From positions 186,001 to 250,000 of the forward strand of contig CAXSBR010000002.1 of assembly GCA_964236495.1 (NCBI GenBank): 64,000 nucleotides of DNA, read 5' to 3'. The position numbers were made by a program, and so were the translations under genes. Below are positions 1 through 8,754 of this stretch, one piece after another (within the stretch, counting starts at the first letter, position 1; every line of letters begins with the position of its first letter). This stretch comes from CAXSBR01 sp964236495. Its GTDB lineage: Bacteria > Actinomycetota > Actinomycetes > Mycobacteriales > Jatrophihabitantaceae. The notes beneath the pieces are model-generated. The model did not search any database, was not told the origin of the DNA, and saw nothing but the letters and a program-made list of their open reading frames with translations.

Positions 1-6
1 GCTGAG

Positions 7-918
7 CTACCGCCCCGGGCCTGAGGCCGCGGCTCGAGTCTGCCACTCCCGCGCCCAACCGCGGTCGTTGTGGTCCACTCGCTCGGCAAGATCGGGCAGC
101 ACCACACCGAGCGGGGCGTCCACGCGCACTGTTGCCAACGCGTCTGCCCGGGTCGCACCCGAGTTGACGATGGCGATCGGAATACCCAGCCGCGCCGCGT
201 GCAGCACGAAGCGATAACCCGACATCACCTTCAGCGACGAGCCGAGCACTAACAGCGCATCGGCGGCGTCCACCGCGGCGAAGCAGACGTCGACGCGCTC
301 GCGGGGCACGGTCTCGCCGAAGAACACCACATCGGGCTTGATCGGACCCACACCACAGGACGGGCAGTCGATCATCACGAAGGCGTCCAGCGCGTCGTCG
401 GAGATGTCGACGTCTCCGTCGGGATTGACCTGTTCGATCACTGTGGCGAAGTGCGGATTGGCCTCGCGCAAGGCGCGATCGACGTCGCGGCGATCCTGTC
501 GCTGGGCACAGTTCAGGCAGACAGTCCGGTCCAACCCGCCGTGCAACTCGAGCACATCGCGCGCCCCTCCCGCCTGATGCAAGCCGTCCACGTTCTGAGT
601 GATCACGCGGCTGAGCACGCCGTTGCGCTGCAGCGCAGCGACGGCGCGGTGGCCGGCATTGGGAAGTGCTGCCTCGATTTGCGGCCAGCCCAGAAAGCTG
701 CGCGCCCAGTACCGGTGTCGAGCGGCGGCATCGTGCACGAACGACTGGTACGTCATCGGCGCGGTGCGTCGACGAGCGCCGGTGGGACCCCGGTAGTCCG
801 GAATCCCCGACTCGGTGGACAACCCCGCTCCACTGAGTACGACGACCGAGCCCCGCCCGACCAGATCGGCCAACGCCGCACGAGCATCGCGGTGCAAGGA
901 GGGGACGACGGCGCTCAC
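7..918 (-). CDS. Sir2 family NAD-dependent protein deacylase
   Basis: Sirtuin of 303 aa, predicted to remove acyl groups from lysines using NAD+. The NAD-binding motif GAGLSTESGIPDYRG spans about residues 30-44, TQNVDGLH about 107-114, and the catalytic His sits in ELHGG near 126. Two Cys pairs (CLNC near 134 and CPSC further on) form the structural zinc site. The spacing and the long middle segment look like class II (SIRT4-like) sirtuins rather than the short bacterial CobB type; this is a judgement by eye. I start at the GTG at 918 because the longer frame upstream only reads through the opposite-strand AlkB gene. It is divergent from that gene across about 80 bp. Confidence 0.9.
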   Translation of the reverse strand: MSAVVPSLHRDARAALADLVGRGSVVVLSGAGLSTESGIPDYRGPTGARRRTAPMTYQSFVHDAAARHRYWARSFLGWPQIEAALPNAGHRAVAALQRNGVLSRVITQNVDGLHQAGGARDVLELHGGLDRTVCLNCAQRQDRRDVDRALREANPHFATVIEQVNPDGDVDISDDALDAFVMIDCPSCGVGPIKPDVVFFGETVPRERVDVCFAAVDAADALLVLGSSLKVMSGYRFVLHAARLGIPIAIVNSGATRADALATVRVDAPLGVVLPDLAERVDHNDRGWAREWQTRAAASGPGR

Positions 919-999
919 CCTGCCAGTGTGCCGACCGTCGACCAGCCGCACCGGAACGTAGGCTGGCAATAGAACACCTATTCGCCTATCCTGACGCAC

Positions 1000-1632
1000 A
1001 TGACCGCGCTGATGGCTGCTCAGGCATCGCTGTTCGACGGTATCGACGAACAGTGCGGCCCGCGGGCGCTCGCTGTCACGCGCACCGAGCTGAGCGCGGG
1101 CGCCTGGATCGATGTGCTCCCGGGCTGGATGGCTGAAGCAGGCGCATTGTTCGACCATCTCAGCGCGGTCGTGCCCTGGCAGGCGGAGCGGCGCCCGATG
1201 TACGACCGCGTCGTCGACGTTCCCCGGCTGCTGTGTTTCTACGACGAGCGCGATCCGTTGCCGCACCCAGGGCTTATCGAGGCCAAGCGCGCACTGGATG
1301 AGCACTACGCCGACGAACTCGGCGAGCCGTTCGCCACCGCCGGCATGTGCCTGTACCGCGACGGGCATGACAGCGTGGCATGGCACGGTGACCGCATCGG
1401 GCGCAGCAGAACCGAGGACACGATGGTGGCAATCCTCTCCCTCGGCACGCCACGGGCGTTGTTGCTGCGACCCTGCCAGGGGCGCGGCACGCTGCGGTTC
1501 GAGCTCGGCCACGGCGACCTGATTGTGATGGGCGGCAGCTGCCAGCGCACCTGGGAACACGCGATTCCCAAGACCAGCAAGACAGTGGGACCGCGCATCA
1601 GCGTGCAGTTCCGGCCGCGCGGCGTGCGCTGA
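1000..1632 (+). CDS. AlkB-family 2-oxoglutarate/Fe(II) dioxygenase
   Basis: Protein of 210 aa of the AlkB family, which oxidatively removes alkyl groups from nucleic-acid bases. The iron ligands are visible as H129 and D131 in WHGDRIG and H187 in WEHAIPK. The 2-oxoglutarate-binding arginines lie in RISVQFRPR (R199, R205). Length is typical for a minimal AlkB domain. The first ATG at 1000 is used; a second Met follows four codons later. It is divergently transcribed from the sirtuin, so the two may share a regulatory region. DNA repair is the likely role; RNA demethylation cannot be excluded. Confidence 0.88.
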   Translation: MTALMAAQASLFDGIDEQCGPRALAVTRTELSAGAWIDVLPGWMAEAGALFDHLSAVVPWQAERRPMYDRVVDVPRLLCFYDERDPLPHPGLIEAKRALDEHYADELGEPFATAGMCLYRDGHDSVAWHGDRIGRSRTEDTMVAILSLGTPRALLLRPCQGRGTLRFELGHGDLIVMGGSCQRTWEHAIPKTSKTVGPRISVQFRPRGVR

Positions 1633-1929
1633 GCGCTACCCCACCGAACTGCGTTCAGCGTCGGCAACCGGCTGGACCGGCCGATCAAGCGCTACTGCCG
1701 CGTTAGGGCCGACGCCGTCACTCGGTGCGTTGTGAGAACCAGACATTACGTGGCAAACCCGTCGAGCGCGCCCGGCGGTACCTACGATGGCGAGCCGGAA
1801 GCGAAATAGTGCCGTACGGTTGATCACACGGGGATCGATTGCAATTGCATTGACGGTCCTCGGGGGAACGTCTCGATTGCCTGGAGCTGATGGACTCGGC
1901 TCCGGCGCGGAAAACGCGGAGATTCCCCC
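1633..1929. other. Intergenic leader of the FliA-type sigma gene
   Basis: About 300 bp between the AlkB gene and the sigma factor gene. No convincing ORF, tRNA or riboswitch was recognised. A GGAG run about 8 bp before the sigma ATG is a plausible ribosome-binding site. A GCCGATCA sequence at 1680-1687 resembles a FliA -10 element, but no TAAA-like -35 lies at the right distance, so no promoter is assigned. Confidence 0.5.
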
Positions 1930-2949
1930 ATGGCTTCCCCCACCCTGGTTTTGTGTTCGCCCGAGAGCACGTCGTTTTCATTTGATGAGGACGCAACCGG
2001 CTCCGACAGGGCCCACCGCGACGCGGCTCATCTAAGGCCATCTCGTCTCTCGTCAGCCCCGGCCGATGTTGCGGAGGCTGAGGCAGCACGGGCTGAAGTA
2101 GCTCAGCTCGTCAAGGACAATCTGTCGTTGGTCGGTTATTTGGTCAGCGAGCGGCTTCGCAAAGTCCCCGCGCACGTCAATCGCGACGATCTGATCTCGG
2201 CGGGAATGCTCGCACTTGTGCTCAGCGCGCAGGCCTACGAAGCCGGCCGCGGGGTGCCCTTTCCGCGCTTCGCCGCCATCCGCATCCGCGGCGCGTTGAT
2301 CGACGAGCTGCGGGGAATGGACTGGGCGACGCGTTCGGTTCGTGGACGGGCCCGCGAGATGGACGCGGTGCGCACCCAGCTCACCGCTACTGTCGGCCGG
2401 TCGCCCGCGCCGGCCGAGCTGGCTATGGCGATGGGCATTTCCATGGCCGAACTGGACACCATGCAATCGGACCTGGTGCGCGCCAACTTGCTCAGCCTGC
2501 AGGGGTTCTCGACCGAGATCCTGGCCGGCCTGAAATCTGAAGTGGCCGATGGGCCGGAGTCGCTGCTGCTCAAGCGTGAGCAACTGGGCTATCTCCACGA
2601 CGCGGTCACCGCACTGCCCGACCGGCTTCGGTTCGTGATCTGCGCGTACTTCTTCGAGCAGCGTCAAATGAGCGACATCGCCGCCGACCTCGGCGTCACC
2701 GAGTCCAGAGTTTCCCAGCTGTGCACCGAGGCGACTGCGTTACTGCGCGACGGGATCAACTTCCACCTCAACCCCACCGCTGTGGACCGACGTCCTCGAT
2801 CCCGGCGGGCAACGAACTCGCGTGACGATTACTTCAACGCCATCGCGGTTCGCAGCACGGTGGCGGGCCGACTGAACATGTCCTCACCCAACGGCGACAT
2901 GCTCGCCGAGACGATGGTTGTCGAGTCGGAATTGAGCCAGACCGCGTAA
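1930..2949 (+). CDS. FliA/WhiG-family RNA polymerase sigma factor
   Basis: Sigma-70 family group 3 factor of 339 aa. Region 2 lies about residues 58-135 and carries the family signatures DDLISAG and FPRFAAIRIRGALIDELR followed by MDWATRSVR, almost textbook for FliA/WhiG. Region 3 is about 140-215 and region 4 about 225-280 (LPDRLRFVICAYF and SDIAADLGVTESRVSQL). There are about 55 extra N-terminal and 55 extra C-terminal residues of unknown role. No flagellar genes are in the window. The gene ends about 216 bp from the 3' end of the type IV pilus cluster, and pilA has a near-perfect FliA-type promoter, so I infer control of pili. Start supported by GGAG at 1918-1921. Confidence 0.9.
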   Translation: MASPTLVLCSPESTSFSFDEDATGSDRAHRDAAHLRPSRLSSAPADVAEAEAARAEVAQLVKDNLSLVGYLVSERLRKVPAHVNRDDLISAGMLALVLSAQAYEAGRGVPFPRFAAIRIRGALIDELRGMDWATRSVRGRAREMDAVRTQLTATVGRSPAPAELAMAMGISMAELDTMQSDLVRANLLSLQGFSTEILAGLKSEVADGPESLLLKREQLGYLHDAVTALPDRLRFVICAYFFEQRQMSDIAADLGVTESRVSQLCTEATALLRDGINFHLNPTAVDRRPRSRRATNSRDDYFNAIAVRSTVAGRLNMSSPNGDMLAETMVVESELSQTA

Positions 2950-3027
2950 GCCTGACTGCCACGGTCGTGCAGCGACCACCGGCCGTGCGGCCGGATACAA
3001 CCAGAAGTTGACAACCAAGCCGGCGAT

Positions 3028-3065
3028 GGCGCTGACGCTCTCACCCGAGCGTCAGCGCCTTTCGT
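3028..3065 (+). terminator. Hairpin terminator after the sigma factor gene
   Basis: Perfect 13-bp inverted repeat (3028-3040 with 3047-3059) around a 6-nt loop, followed by TTTCGTC on the plus strand. It lies about 80 bp after the sigma gene stop and between convergent genes. The weak T tract fits the plus strand better than the minus strand. Confidence 0.6.
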
Positions 3066-3121
3066 CGCTCCAGTGGCGGGTCTTGCTCATGGCGTGCGAG
3101 CGCCCCAAGAGCGAACAGAAC

Positions 3122-3141
3122 GGGATGGGATGGGATGGGAT
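3122..3141. repeat. Four tandem GGGAT pentamers
   Basis: Four uninterrupted copies of GGGAT occupy 3122-3141, 25 bp downstream of the stop codon of the pilX-like gene. It is the only clean pentanucleotide microsatellite I noticed in the window. Confidence 0.85.
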
Positions 3142-3165
3142 GAAGCTTGCCACCCGAAGACCGGG

Positions 3166-4800
3166 CTACTTTTCCTTGGTGTCTTTCTGGCTGGAGCTCA
3201 GCACGCTGGGGTTGGCGTTCCACTTCTGATCCGTTGCTCCTGTGCAATTCTCCACGACAATCGACGACCACACCTCGCTGCCAACGGGCGGTGCCAGTCC
3301 GAGACACAATGCGCCATTCATGATTTGGTACTTAGCCGAATACGGCAGCGACTTGTCGCCGTTGTAGATGGTCCACTGCTGAAGGGTCGAAGTACTGCAG
3401 GGCGTCATGGTGACGGCGACGCCGTCGGTATCCGGGCTGGTGAGGCAATAGCGGAGACCCGCAGGGGTAGTAACCGACATCTGGCCGCCGACGTAGGTTG
3501 GCGTCGCCGAGGATTGCGCGACTTGGAACTTTTGGTTCCACAGCACCGCGCCGGGGTAGGGGTTCTGCTTGCAAGGGAAGTCGATGAGGTGCGTCGTGTT
3601 GACGTCTTCGGCGGTGACGTCTAGGCATCGTCCGAACTCGTTGAAGTTAATCCATTGGGGTAGCGCCGCTGCGCCCGCGCCGACCGACGGCGAGGGCACC
3701 CAGGGTTGCGCACCCCCGGTGCAGCTGGCCACGACGACTGGCAGGCCTGCACTCTTGCCGGCTATGGTCATGCACAGGTCTGGCAAGTTGTCGTTCTTTC
3801 TCGTTCCGGGCTGTGAAGGAGCGGTAGAGGCCGACGTGGCATTGGAAGCCTGGTACTGGCCTGGGTTGCCGTCGTTGTAGCTCCACTGCTCGGTGTAGGA
3901 CGCCGGGCTGCCGAGCGGTCCGCAGGCGTCGAGTTTGACCGCGTTACCCGCGGCCGCCGGTGTCGCCGCTGTATCCAGACACAACCCGCAATTGGACGGA
4001 GTACCGCGGTCGCAGCCGTTCACACCGTTGCTCGGTGCCGTCGACGCCAGTTGCAGAGTGAGATCTGTGCGGTAGGCAAACACCTGTTGTGGTGCGGGCG
4101 GGTTGCTGGTGCTGCAGTTCTGCAACATCACCGCGGTGCCCGCGGCGGGCGTTGCCGAGCCGACATCCATACACAACGAGGCGCTGGGCGGGTTTATCTT
4201 GATGACTCCGCCGAGGAAGTTGGTGTCGGCGGTCTTGAACTTGTAGGTGGACGTCAGCGTCCGGCCGGCGGTCGAGCCGTTGATGGCCGTACCTACGGTC
4301 CCTGTGGAAGTCAGCCGGGCGAACTTCGGCGTGACAGTCCCGCCCGGGTTTCCGCTCGAAGCCTGCTGGTAGGGACCGTAGCGGGAATCGCACAGCAACA
4401 GCGGACTTGGATCACCAGCCTTCACCGGTTGCAACGGATCGGCAGTCAAGTAGTCGATCCGCACGCTGTAGGCGGCGATCCCGGTCGTGTTGACCGTGCC
4501 TGAGAGCGGACCGCAAGGCAGTTTCGTACTGTCACCGATGCTGGTGGTGGCCGACACGCTGCTGCGGATCAGCCCGATCGTCACGTCGATCCCCGACTCC
4601 GCGGCGTTGAGCGCCTGGACGCGGGTGGTGTCGAACCTGGTCGTGCGGTCCTGCGTGATGATCACCGGCACGATCATTGCGCTGAGCATCATCCCCACCA
4701 GCACCACCATCAGCAGGATGGCCATCGAACCGCGCTCGTTGTCGATGCCGGTCAGGCGGTTGAACCGATGCTGCGCGCGGCGACGAACCGAGTTCCTCAT
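3166..4800 (-). CDS. PilX/GspK-like minor pilin with ricin-B-type lectin region
   Basis: Protein of 544 aa. The N-terminus has a short basic leader and GSMAILLMVV followed by a long hydrophobic helix (about residues 24-50), like PilX/GspK pseudopilins; as in those, the glutamate at +5 is absent. From about residue 195 to the end there are repeated beta-trefoil features: CMDV...NCS, LCLD, CLDV and QQWTIY/DQKWNA (QxW signatures), typical of ricin-B-like carbohydrate-binding repeats, with many paired cysteines. Predicted role: a tip minor pilin with a lectin-type adhesin. The start ATG overlaps the stop of the upstream prepilin gene (4797-4800), so translation is likely coupled. The lectin assignment rests on motif pattern only. 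Confidence 0.8.
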   Translation of the reverse strand: MRNSVRRRAQHRFNRLTGIDNERGSMAILLMVVLVGMMLSAMIVPVIITQDRTTRFDTTRVQALNAAESGIDVTIGLIRSSVSATTSIGDSTKLPCGPLSGTVNTTGIAAYSVRIDYLTADPLQPVKAGDPSPLLLCDSRYGPYQQASSGNPGGTVTPKFARLTSTGTVGTAINGSTAGRTLTSTYKFKTADTNFLGGVIKINPPSASLCMDVGSATPAAGTAVMLQNCSTSNPPAPQQVFAYRTDLTLQLASTAPSNGVNGCDRGTPSNCGLCLDTAATPAAAGNAVKLDACGPLGSPASYTEQWSYNDGNPGQYQASNATSASTAPSQPGTRKNDNLPDLCMTIAGKSAGLPVVVASCTGGAQPWVPSPSVGAGAAALPQWINFNEFGRCLDVTAEDVNTTHLIDFPCKQNPYPGAVLWNQKFQVAQSSATPTYVGGQMSVTTPAGLRYCLTSPDTDGVAVTMTPCSTSTLQQWTIYNGDKSLPYSAKYQIMNGALCLGLAPPVGSEVWSSIVVENCTGATDQKWNANPSVLSSSQKDTKEK

Positions 4801-5492
4801 GGCCGGCCCTGCTGTTGGCAGAACAGTGCGCTGGGTGGCGTCTTGGTGCTGTTGAGCGCGGTGAACGTGAAGGTGGACACGGAATTGGTGTAGGTGACTC
4901 CGTTGCCCGAGGGAGACGCCAGGTTGATCGTCAACTGTTGGTAGATCGCCTTGGCGGGCGTGAAGAGATAGAACGGCTGGGTGGTCGGGCCGGCCACCGC
5001 GGTGCCGTTGATGCCTGATGCGGTGGGCGCCCACGCCGACGGCGTAGAGGCCACTGTGTTGATCACGTTCCATGTTCGCTGCTGCAACTGCTGGGCTGCG
5101 ATGTCGACGCGCACCTGCGTGCACACCTCTGTTCCGGTGTTCAGCGTCTGCATTTCCACGTACCAGTCGCCCGAGGAGCCGGCCGCGGGACTGACGCCCG
5201 GCGTGCTGATTGCGGTGGCGTAGCGGACCGTCTTGTCCAGGTTCAAGTAGGCCTGGTTGAGCTGGGACGACGTGATGTTCACCGCCTGGGCCTTGTTCTC
5301 GGAGTTGTTCATCGCCACCACTGCGCCGGTGAACATGGCCATGAAAATCGACAGCAGCGCCATGCCCACCATCAGTTCGACCAACGACGTGCCTTCGTCG
5401 GTGCGCCGGCGTGCCCATCCGGCGCGCAGGCGGACGGTTACGTGGCGCATATCTGGTCTATCGGCGGCAGCGTCGCAAAGTTGAGCGTGCAT
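4797..5492 (-). CDS. PilW-like type IV prepilin
   Basis: Prepilin-like protein of up to 231 aa. The class III signal is clear: a basic leader ending DEG, then TSLVELMVGMALLSIFMAMF with the invariant Glu at +5, then a hydrophobic helix. The rest is a Thr/Ser-rich beta-type globular region with two cysteines, as in PilW/PilV minor pilins. Two starts are possible: ATG at 5492 (6 bp after the giant pilin stop) or ATG at 5450, which gives a more usual 20-residue leader. It sits between the giant pilin and the ricin-type pilin and probably helps prime pilus assembly. Confidence 0.8.
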   Translation of the reverse strand: MHAQLCDAAADRPDMRHVTVRLRAGWARRRTDEGTSLVELMVGMALLSIFMAMFTGAVVAMNNSENKAQAVNITSSQLNQAYLNLDKTVRYATAISTPGVSPAAGSSGDWYVEMQTLNTGTEVCTQVRVDIAAQQLQQRTWNVINTVASTPSAWAPTASGINGTAVAGPTTQPFYLFTPAKAIYQQLTINLASPSGNGVTYTNSVSTFTFTALNSTKTPPSALFCQQQGRP

Positions 5493-5498
5493 CGCCGG

Positions 5499-8400
5499 CT
5501 ACTGCCCAGCGTGGTACTGCGCCAGGACCTGGGCCGGTGTCAGTGCAGTCGTATAGGTGGAGGCGAAAGCCAGGCTGCCGGCGAAGTAGTTGTTGCCAGC
5601 GTTCGGCCAGCCGCCGAGGTTGTCGCCGCCGATACGCCAGTAGGCCGTGCCCACGGTCTCGGCCGTCGTCGTCGTGGTGTCGGATGCAACCAGGGCGCCG
5701 TCGACGTAAAGCCGCAAGCCGGGATTGGCGTCGGTGGACGGAGCCAGCGTGCCCACGGCGTAGTGCCAGACGTTGTTGTTGTAGGCGGTGGCGCTGCTGA
5801 TCGTTTTCGCGCCGTTGACGTAGACGCCGAACACCGCCTTGCCGTCGGCGCCAATGTAGATGTGCCGGTCGTACTGGCCCGACAGGCCGGTCTGGGCGTT
5901 GCCCAGCCCGATCAACTTGCCGCCGGCGACACTGGTCTTGAACCAGATACCCACGCTGAGTACCAGCGGGTTGTTGACGGCCTGCGCGCCGGTAATCGCG
6001 CCAGTGGTGCCGTTGAGTGTCACCGCCTGGGACGCCGGGGTATCGCGCGGGCACGGTCCCGCCGCGCCGTAGGTCACGCCGGTAGAGGTGTATGTGCCGG
6101 AACGGCTGTTGCCCGATACGTCGGCAGCGCTGGTGCCGCTGCCCTCGGCCAACGGGTAGGTGAAGTAGGAGTTGGCACCCAGCGCCGCGACCTTGCAGGT
6201 GAACCTCGGCACGCTCGTCGCCGGACTGGAGGCCGGCCCTGATCCGGCAGCGTTCGTGGCGACCACGGTGACGGTGTAGGCCGTGGCGTTGTTCAGGCCG
6301 GTGATCAGGCAGGTGAGGGCGCCGGTCGTCGTGCAGGAACCGCCCGGAGACGCCGTGACTGTGTAACCGGTCACCGCCGCGCTGCCGTTGGCGGCCGGAG
6401 CGGTCCAGGACACTGTTGCTGTCCCATCGCCGACTGTCGCCGTCACACCGGTCGGCGCGCCGGGCACCTGCGCGCGCGGCGTGGCCGACACCGCCGTGGA
6501 CGGTGCCGAGGTGCCGAAGCTGTTCGTCGCGGTGACCGTCACCGAGTACGCGGTGTTGTTCGTGAGTCCGGTGATGGTGCAGCTCGTGGCCCCGGTGGTG
6601 GAGCAGCCGGTGCTGCTGGGACTCGTGGTGACGGTGTAGCCGGTCACCGCCGCGCCGTTGCTGTTGGTCGGCGCAGTCCAGGACAGCGCGAGGGAACCGC
6701 TGCCAGGAGTCGCCGTCACCGCGGTAGGGGGTGACGGCGGTCCACCGACGAGCCAGCTGAACGCCGCGGTAGTGGCCGATATTCCGGAGCTGTCGCGCAC
6801 GGTGACGGTGATGCCGGTGGCGTTCTGCGTGGTGGCCGGGGCGGTGCCGGAAATCAGTCCGGTGTTGGGGTTGATCGACAGCCAGGCGGGCAGATTGGCA
6901 GCTGAGTAGGTGTACGGGCCGGTTCCGCCGCTGACTGAGGCGGCCAAGCTGTCCGCGGTGCCTTCCAGCGCGGTCTGGTTGCCCGGATCGGCAATGGTGG
7001 GGGCGGGGTTGACGACGACGGTGAACGGTGTGGTGACACCGGTGGCGCCGGCGCTGTCGGTGACGGTGAACGTCACGTTGGTATAGGTCTTTGCAGTGCC
7101 CGTGATCGTTCCAGATACGACCCCGCTCGAGCTGATCGAGATGGTGCCCGGACCGTTGTTCAGCGTGTAGGTGCACGGCGCGTTCGGGCAGGTGGTGCCC
7201 AGCGGGAAGCCGACGGTAGCGCCGAGCGTGGTGGTGAGTGTCGGGCCAGGAGAAGACACGGTGGGCTTGGCGAACACGGTCCAGTTGAACGCAACGTTCT
7301 GCACTTCGCCGGTGACGGTGTCGGTGGCGGTCAGGGTTGCCGATGTGGTGCCGGCCGTCGTAGGCGAGCCGGAGATGACGCCGGCGCTGGTCAGGGTGAA
7401 GCCCGCGGGCAGGCTGGCGCCGCCGGTCCACGCGAACGATCCGGAGCCGCCCGTCGTACTCAGCGTCACGGTGTCAGGTGTGCCCACCGTGCTCGTCTGC
7501 GCGCCGGGGTTGGTTGCTGCGAACGGCGGGTAGGTGACGGTCCAGGTGAACGTCGTCGTTCGCGAGTGGGTGGGCTTGGTGGTGGCGTCGGTGACCGTCA
7601 ACACCACCGTGGACATGCCTACCGCGGTCGGCGTTCCGGTCACCGTGCCGCCGGCGGAGAGCGACAGGCCCCTGGGCAGCGTGTTGTTCGGGTCGGTCCA
7701 GGTGTACGGCATGCTGCCGCCGGTAGCGGTCACAGTGAGCGGTGTAATGGCAGTGCCGACCACGCTGGCCTGATTGGGCGGTTGGCTGATGAGCAGGCCC
7801 GCCAGCACCGTCCAGGTGAAGTTGACCGTCGTCGTCCGGCCGAAAAAGTCGGACAGGGTGAGGGTCAGCGGAGTGTTCGTGACGGTGGCCGTCGGCGTGC
7901 CGATGATCTGCCCGGTGGCGGCAACCAGGTTCAACCCAGCCGGCAACGTACCCGACGTCAACGTCCAGTTGACCGGCGGCGATGCGGTGTAGACCGGCTG
8001 TAGGTTCACGCTGTCACCGACCTCGGACGTGATCTGGGTCTGGTTGTTGACCGGATATGTGATCGCCGGCGCAGCTGGCGGCTGGGCGTTGAGGTTGAAC
8101 AGCGGATCGTCGACGGCGTTGAGCAGCGTGGCGGTGACGTAGGTGCACTTGGTGGGCGGGCAGTGCGCGCCGGACCAGGTGACGGCGACGACGGCACGCA
8201 GATACGCAAGACCGGTCGGGTTCGACTTCAGGCAACTGGCGTCCGTCGTGCTGCCGATCGGTATGAGACAGGTGCCCAGGTAGGTGTTCACCGCGTAGTC
8301 GATCTTGTTGATTGTCTGGACCACGCCGACGGTGGGCACTGCCGCGTTGGCGCCGCCGCTGGGGGCGGTCGGGTCGCTGGCCGCAGTCATTGCCGCGAGC

Positions 8401-8738
8401 CAGGGCGCGACGGTGCTGGACGCGGAGCTGAACTGCGTCGACACGCTGCTCGCGTCCCGGCCGGTGAGCACGTCCGATGCAGGCAGGCTGCGCAGGGTGT
8501 CGACGCCGGAGTTGGCGATCTGCGCGGCCGCCTGGGTCGCGCGCTGCTGGTTGGTCGAGGCGACGGCGTTGACGAAGAAGGTGGTGAACGCTGCCATCAC
8601 CACGCTGATAAGGCTTATCGCTACCAGGGTCTCGAGCAGAACGAAGCCTTGATCGCCTGAGCCGTCCAAGCGTCGCCGAACTGCCCGGTGCTGCGCAGGG
8701 CGGCGTCGGGAGGGGCGGAAGGGAGCTCGGGTCGTCAC
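5499..8738 (-). CDS. Giant modular prepilin: pilin helix, Ig-like repeats, two FN3, LamG-like C-terminus
   Basis: Protein of 1079 aa, several times longer than ordinary minor pilins. Residues 1-31 form a basic leader ending DQG; FVLLETLVAISLISVVMAAF follows with Glu at +5, a proper prepilin peptidase site. Residues about 60-225 resemble a PilV-type head with cysteine pairs. Residues about 225-667 hold tandem Ig-like repeats with LPAGL/GxIxGTPT signatures of the He_PIG type. Residues about 668-845 are two fibronectin III repeats, each with SWTAP and AVTGYTV. Residues about 846-1079 look like a LamG/concanavalin A-type domain (LYVDGALVAS near its end). Predicted role: a pilus-tip adhesin with a stalk and a carbohydrate- or matrix-binding head. 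It lies in the pilM-N-O operon, 16 bp after pilO. Confidence 0.85.
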   Translation of the reverse strand: MTTRAPFRPSRRRPAQHRAVRRRLDGSGDQGFVLLETLVAISLISVVMAAFTTFFVNAVASTNQQRATQAAAQIANSGVDTLRSLPASDVLTGRDASSVSTQFSSASSTVAPWLAAMTAASDPTAPSGGANAAVPTVGVVQTINKIDYAVNTYLGTCLIPIGSTTDASCLKSNPTGLAYLRAVVAVTWSGAHCPPTKCTYVTATLLNAVDDPLFNLNAQPPAAPAITYPVNNQTQITSEVGDSVNLQPVYTASPPVNWTLTSGTLPAGLNLVAATGQIIGTPTATVTNTPLTLTLSDFFGRTTTVNFTWTVLAGLLISQPPNQASVVGTAITPLTVTATGGSMPYTWTDPNNTLPRGLSLSAGGTVTGTPTAVGMSTVVLTVTDATTKPTHSRTTTFTWTVTYPPFAATNPGAQTSTVGTPDTVTLSTTGGSGSFAWTGGASLPAGFTLTSAGVISGSPTTAGTTSATLTATDTVTGEVQNVAFNWTVFAKPTVSSPGPTLTTTLGATVGFPLGTTCPNAPCTYTLNNGPGTISISSSGVVSGTITGTAKTYTNVTFTVTDSAGATGVTTPFTVVVNPAPTIADPGNQTALEGTADSLAASVSGGTGPYTYSAANLPAWLSINPNTGLISGTAPATTQNATGITVTVRDSSGISATTAAFSWLVGGPPSPPTAVTATPGSGSLALSWTAPTNSNGAAVTGYTVTTSPSSTGCSTTGATSCTITGLTNNTAYSVTVTATNSFGTSAPSTAVSATPRAQVPGAPTGVTATVGDGTATVSWTAPAANGSAAVTGYTVTASPGGSCTTTGALTCLITGLNNATAYTVTVVATNAAGSGPASSPATSVPRFTCKVAALGANSYFTYPLAEGSGTSAADVSGNSRSGTYTSTGVTYGAAGPCPRDTPASQAVTLNGTTGAITGAQAVNNPLVLSVGIWFKTSVAGGKLIGLGNAQTGLSGQYDRHIYIGADGKAVFGVYVNGAKTISSATAYNNNVWHYAVGTLAPSTDANPGLRLYVDGALVASDTTTTTAETVGTAYWRIGGDNLGGWPNAGNNYFAGSLAFASTYTTALTPAQVLAQYHAGQ

Positions 8739-8754
8739 AACTGGAAGGCGTCGA

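Noticed and set aside
7..1560. Sirtuin reading extended upstream to 517 residues
   Set aside because: The extra 214 residues run antisense through the AlkB gene and show no sirtuin-like sequence.
1661..1687. FliA promoter upstream of the sigma factor gene
   Set aside because: GCCGATCA is a good -10, but the -35 position reads TCGGCAAC with no TAAA-like element.
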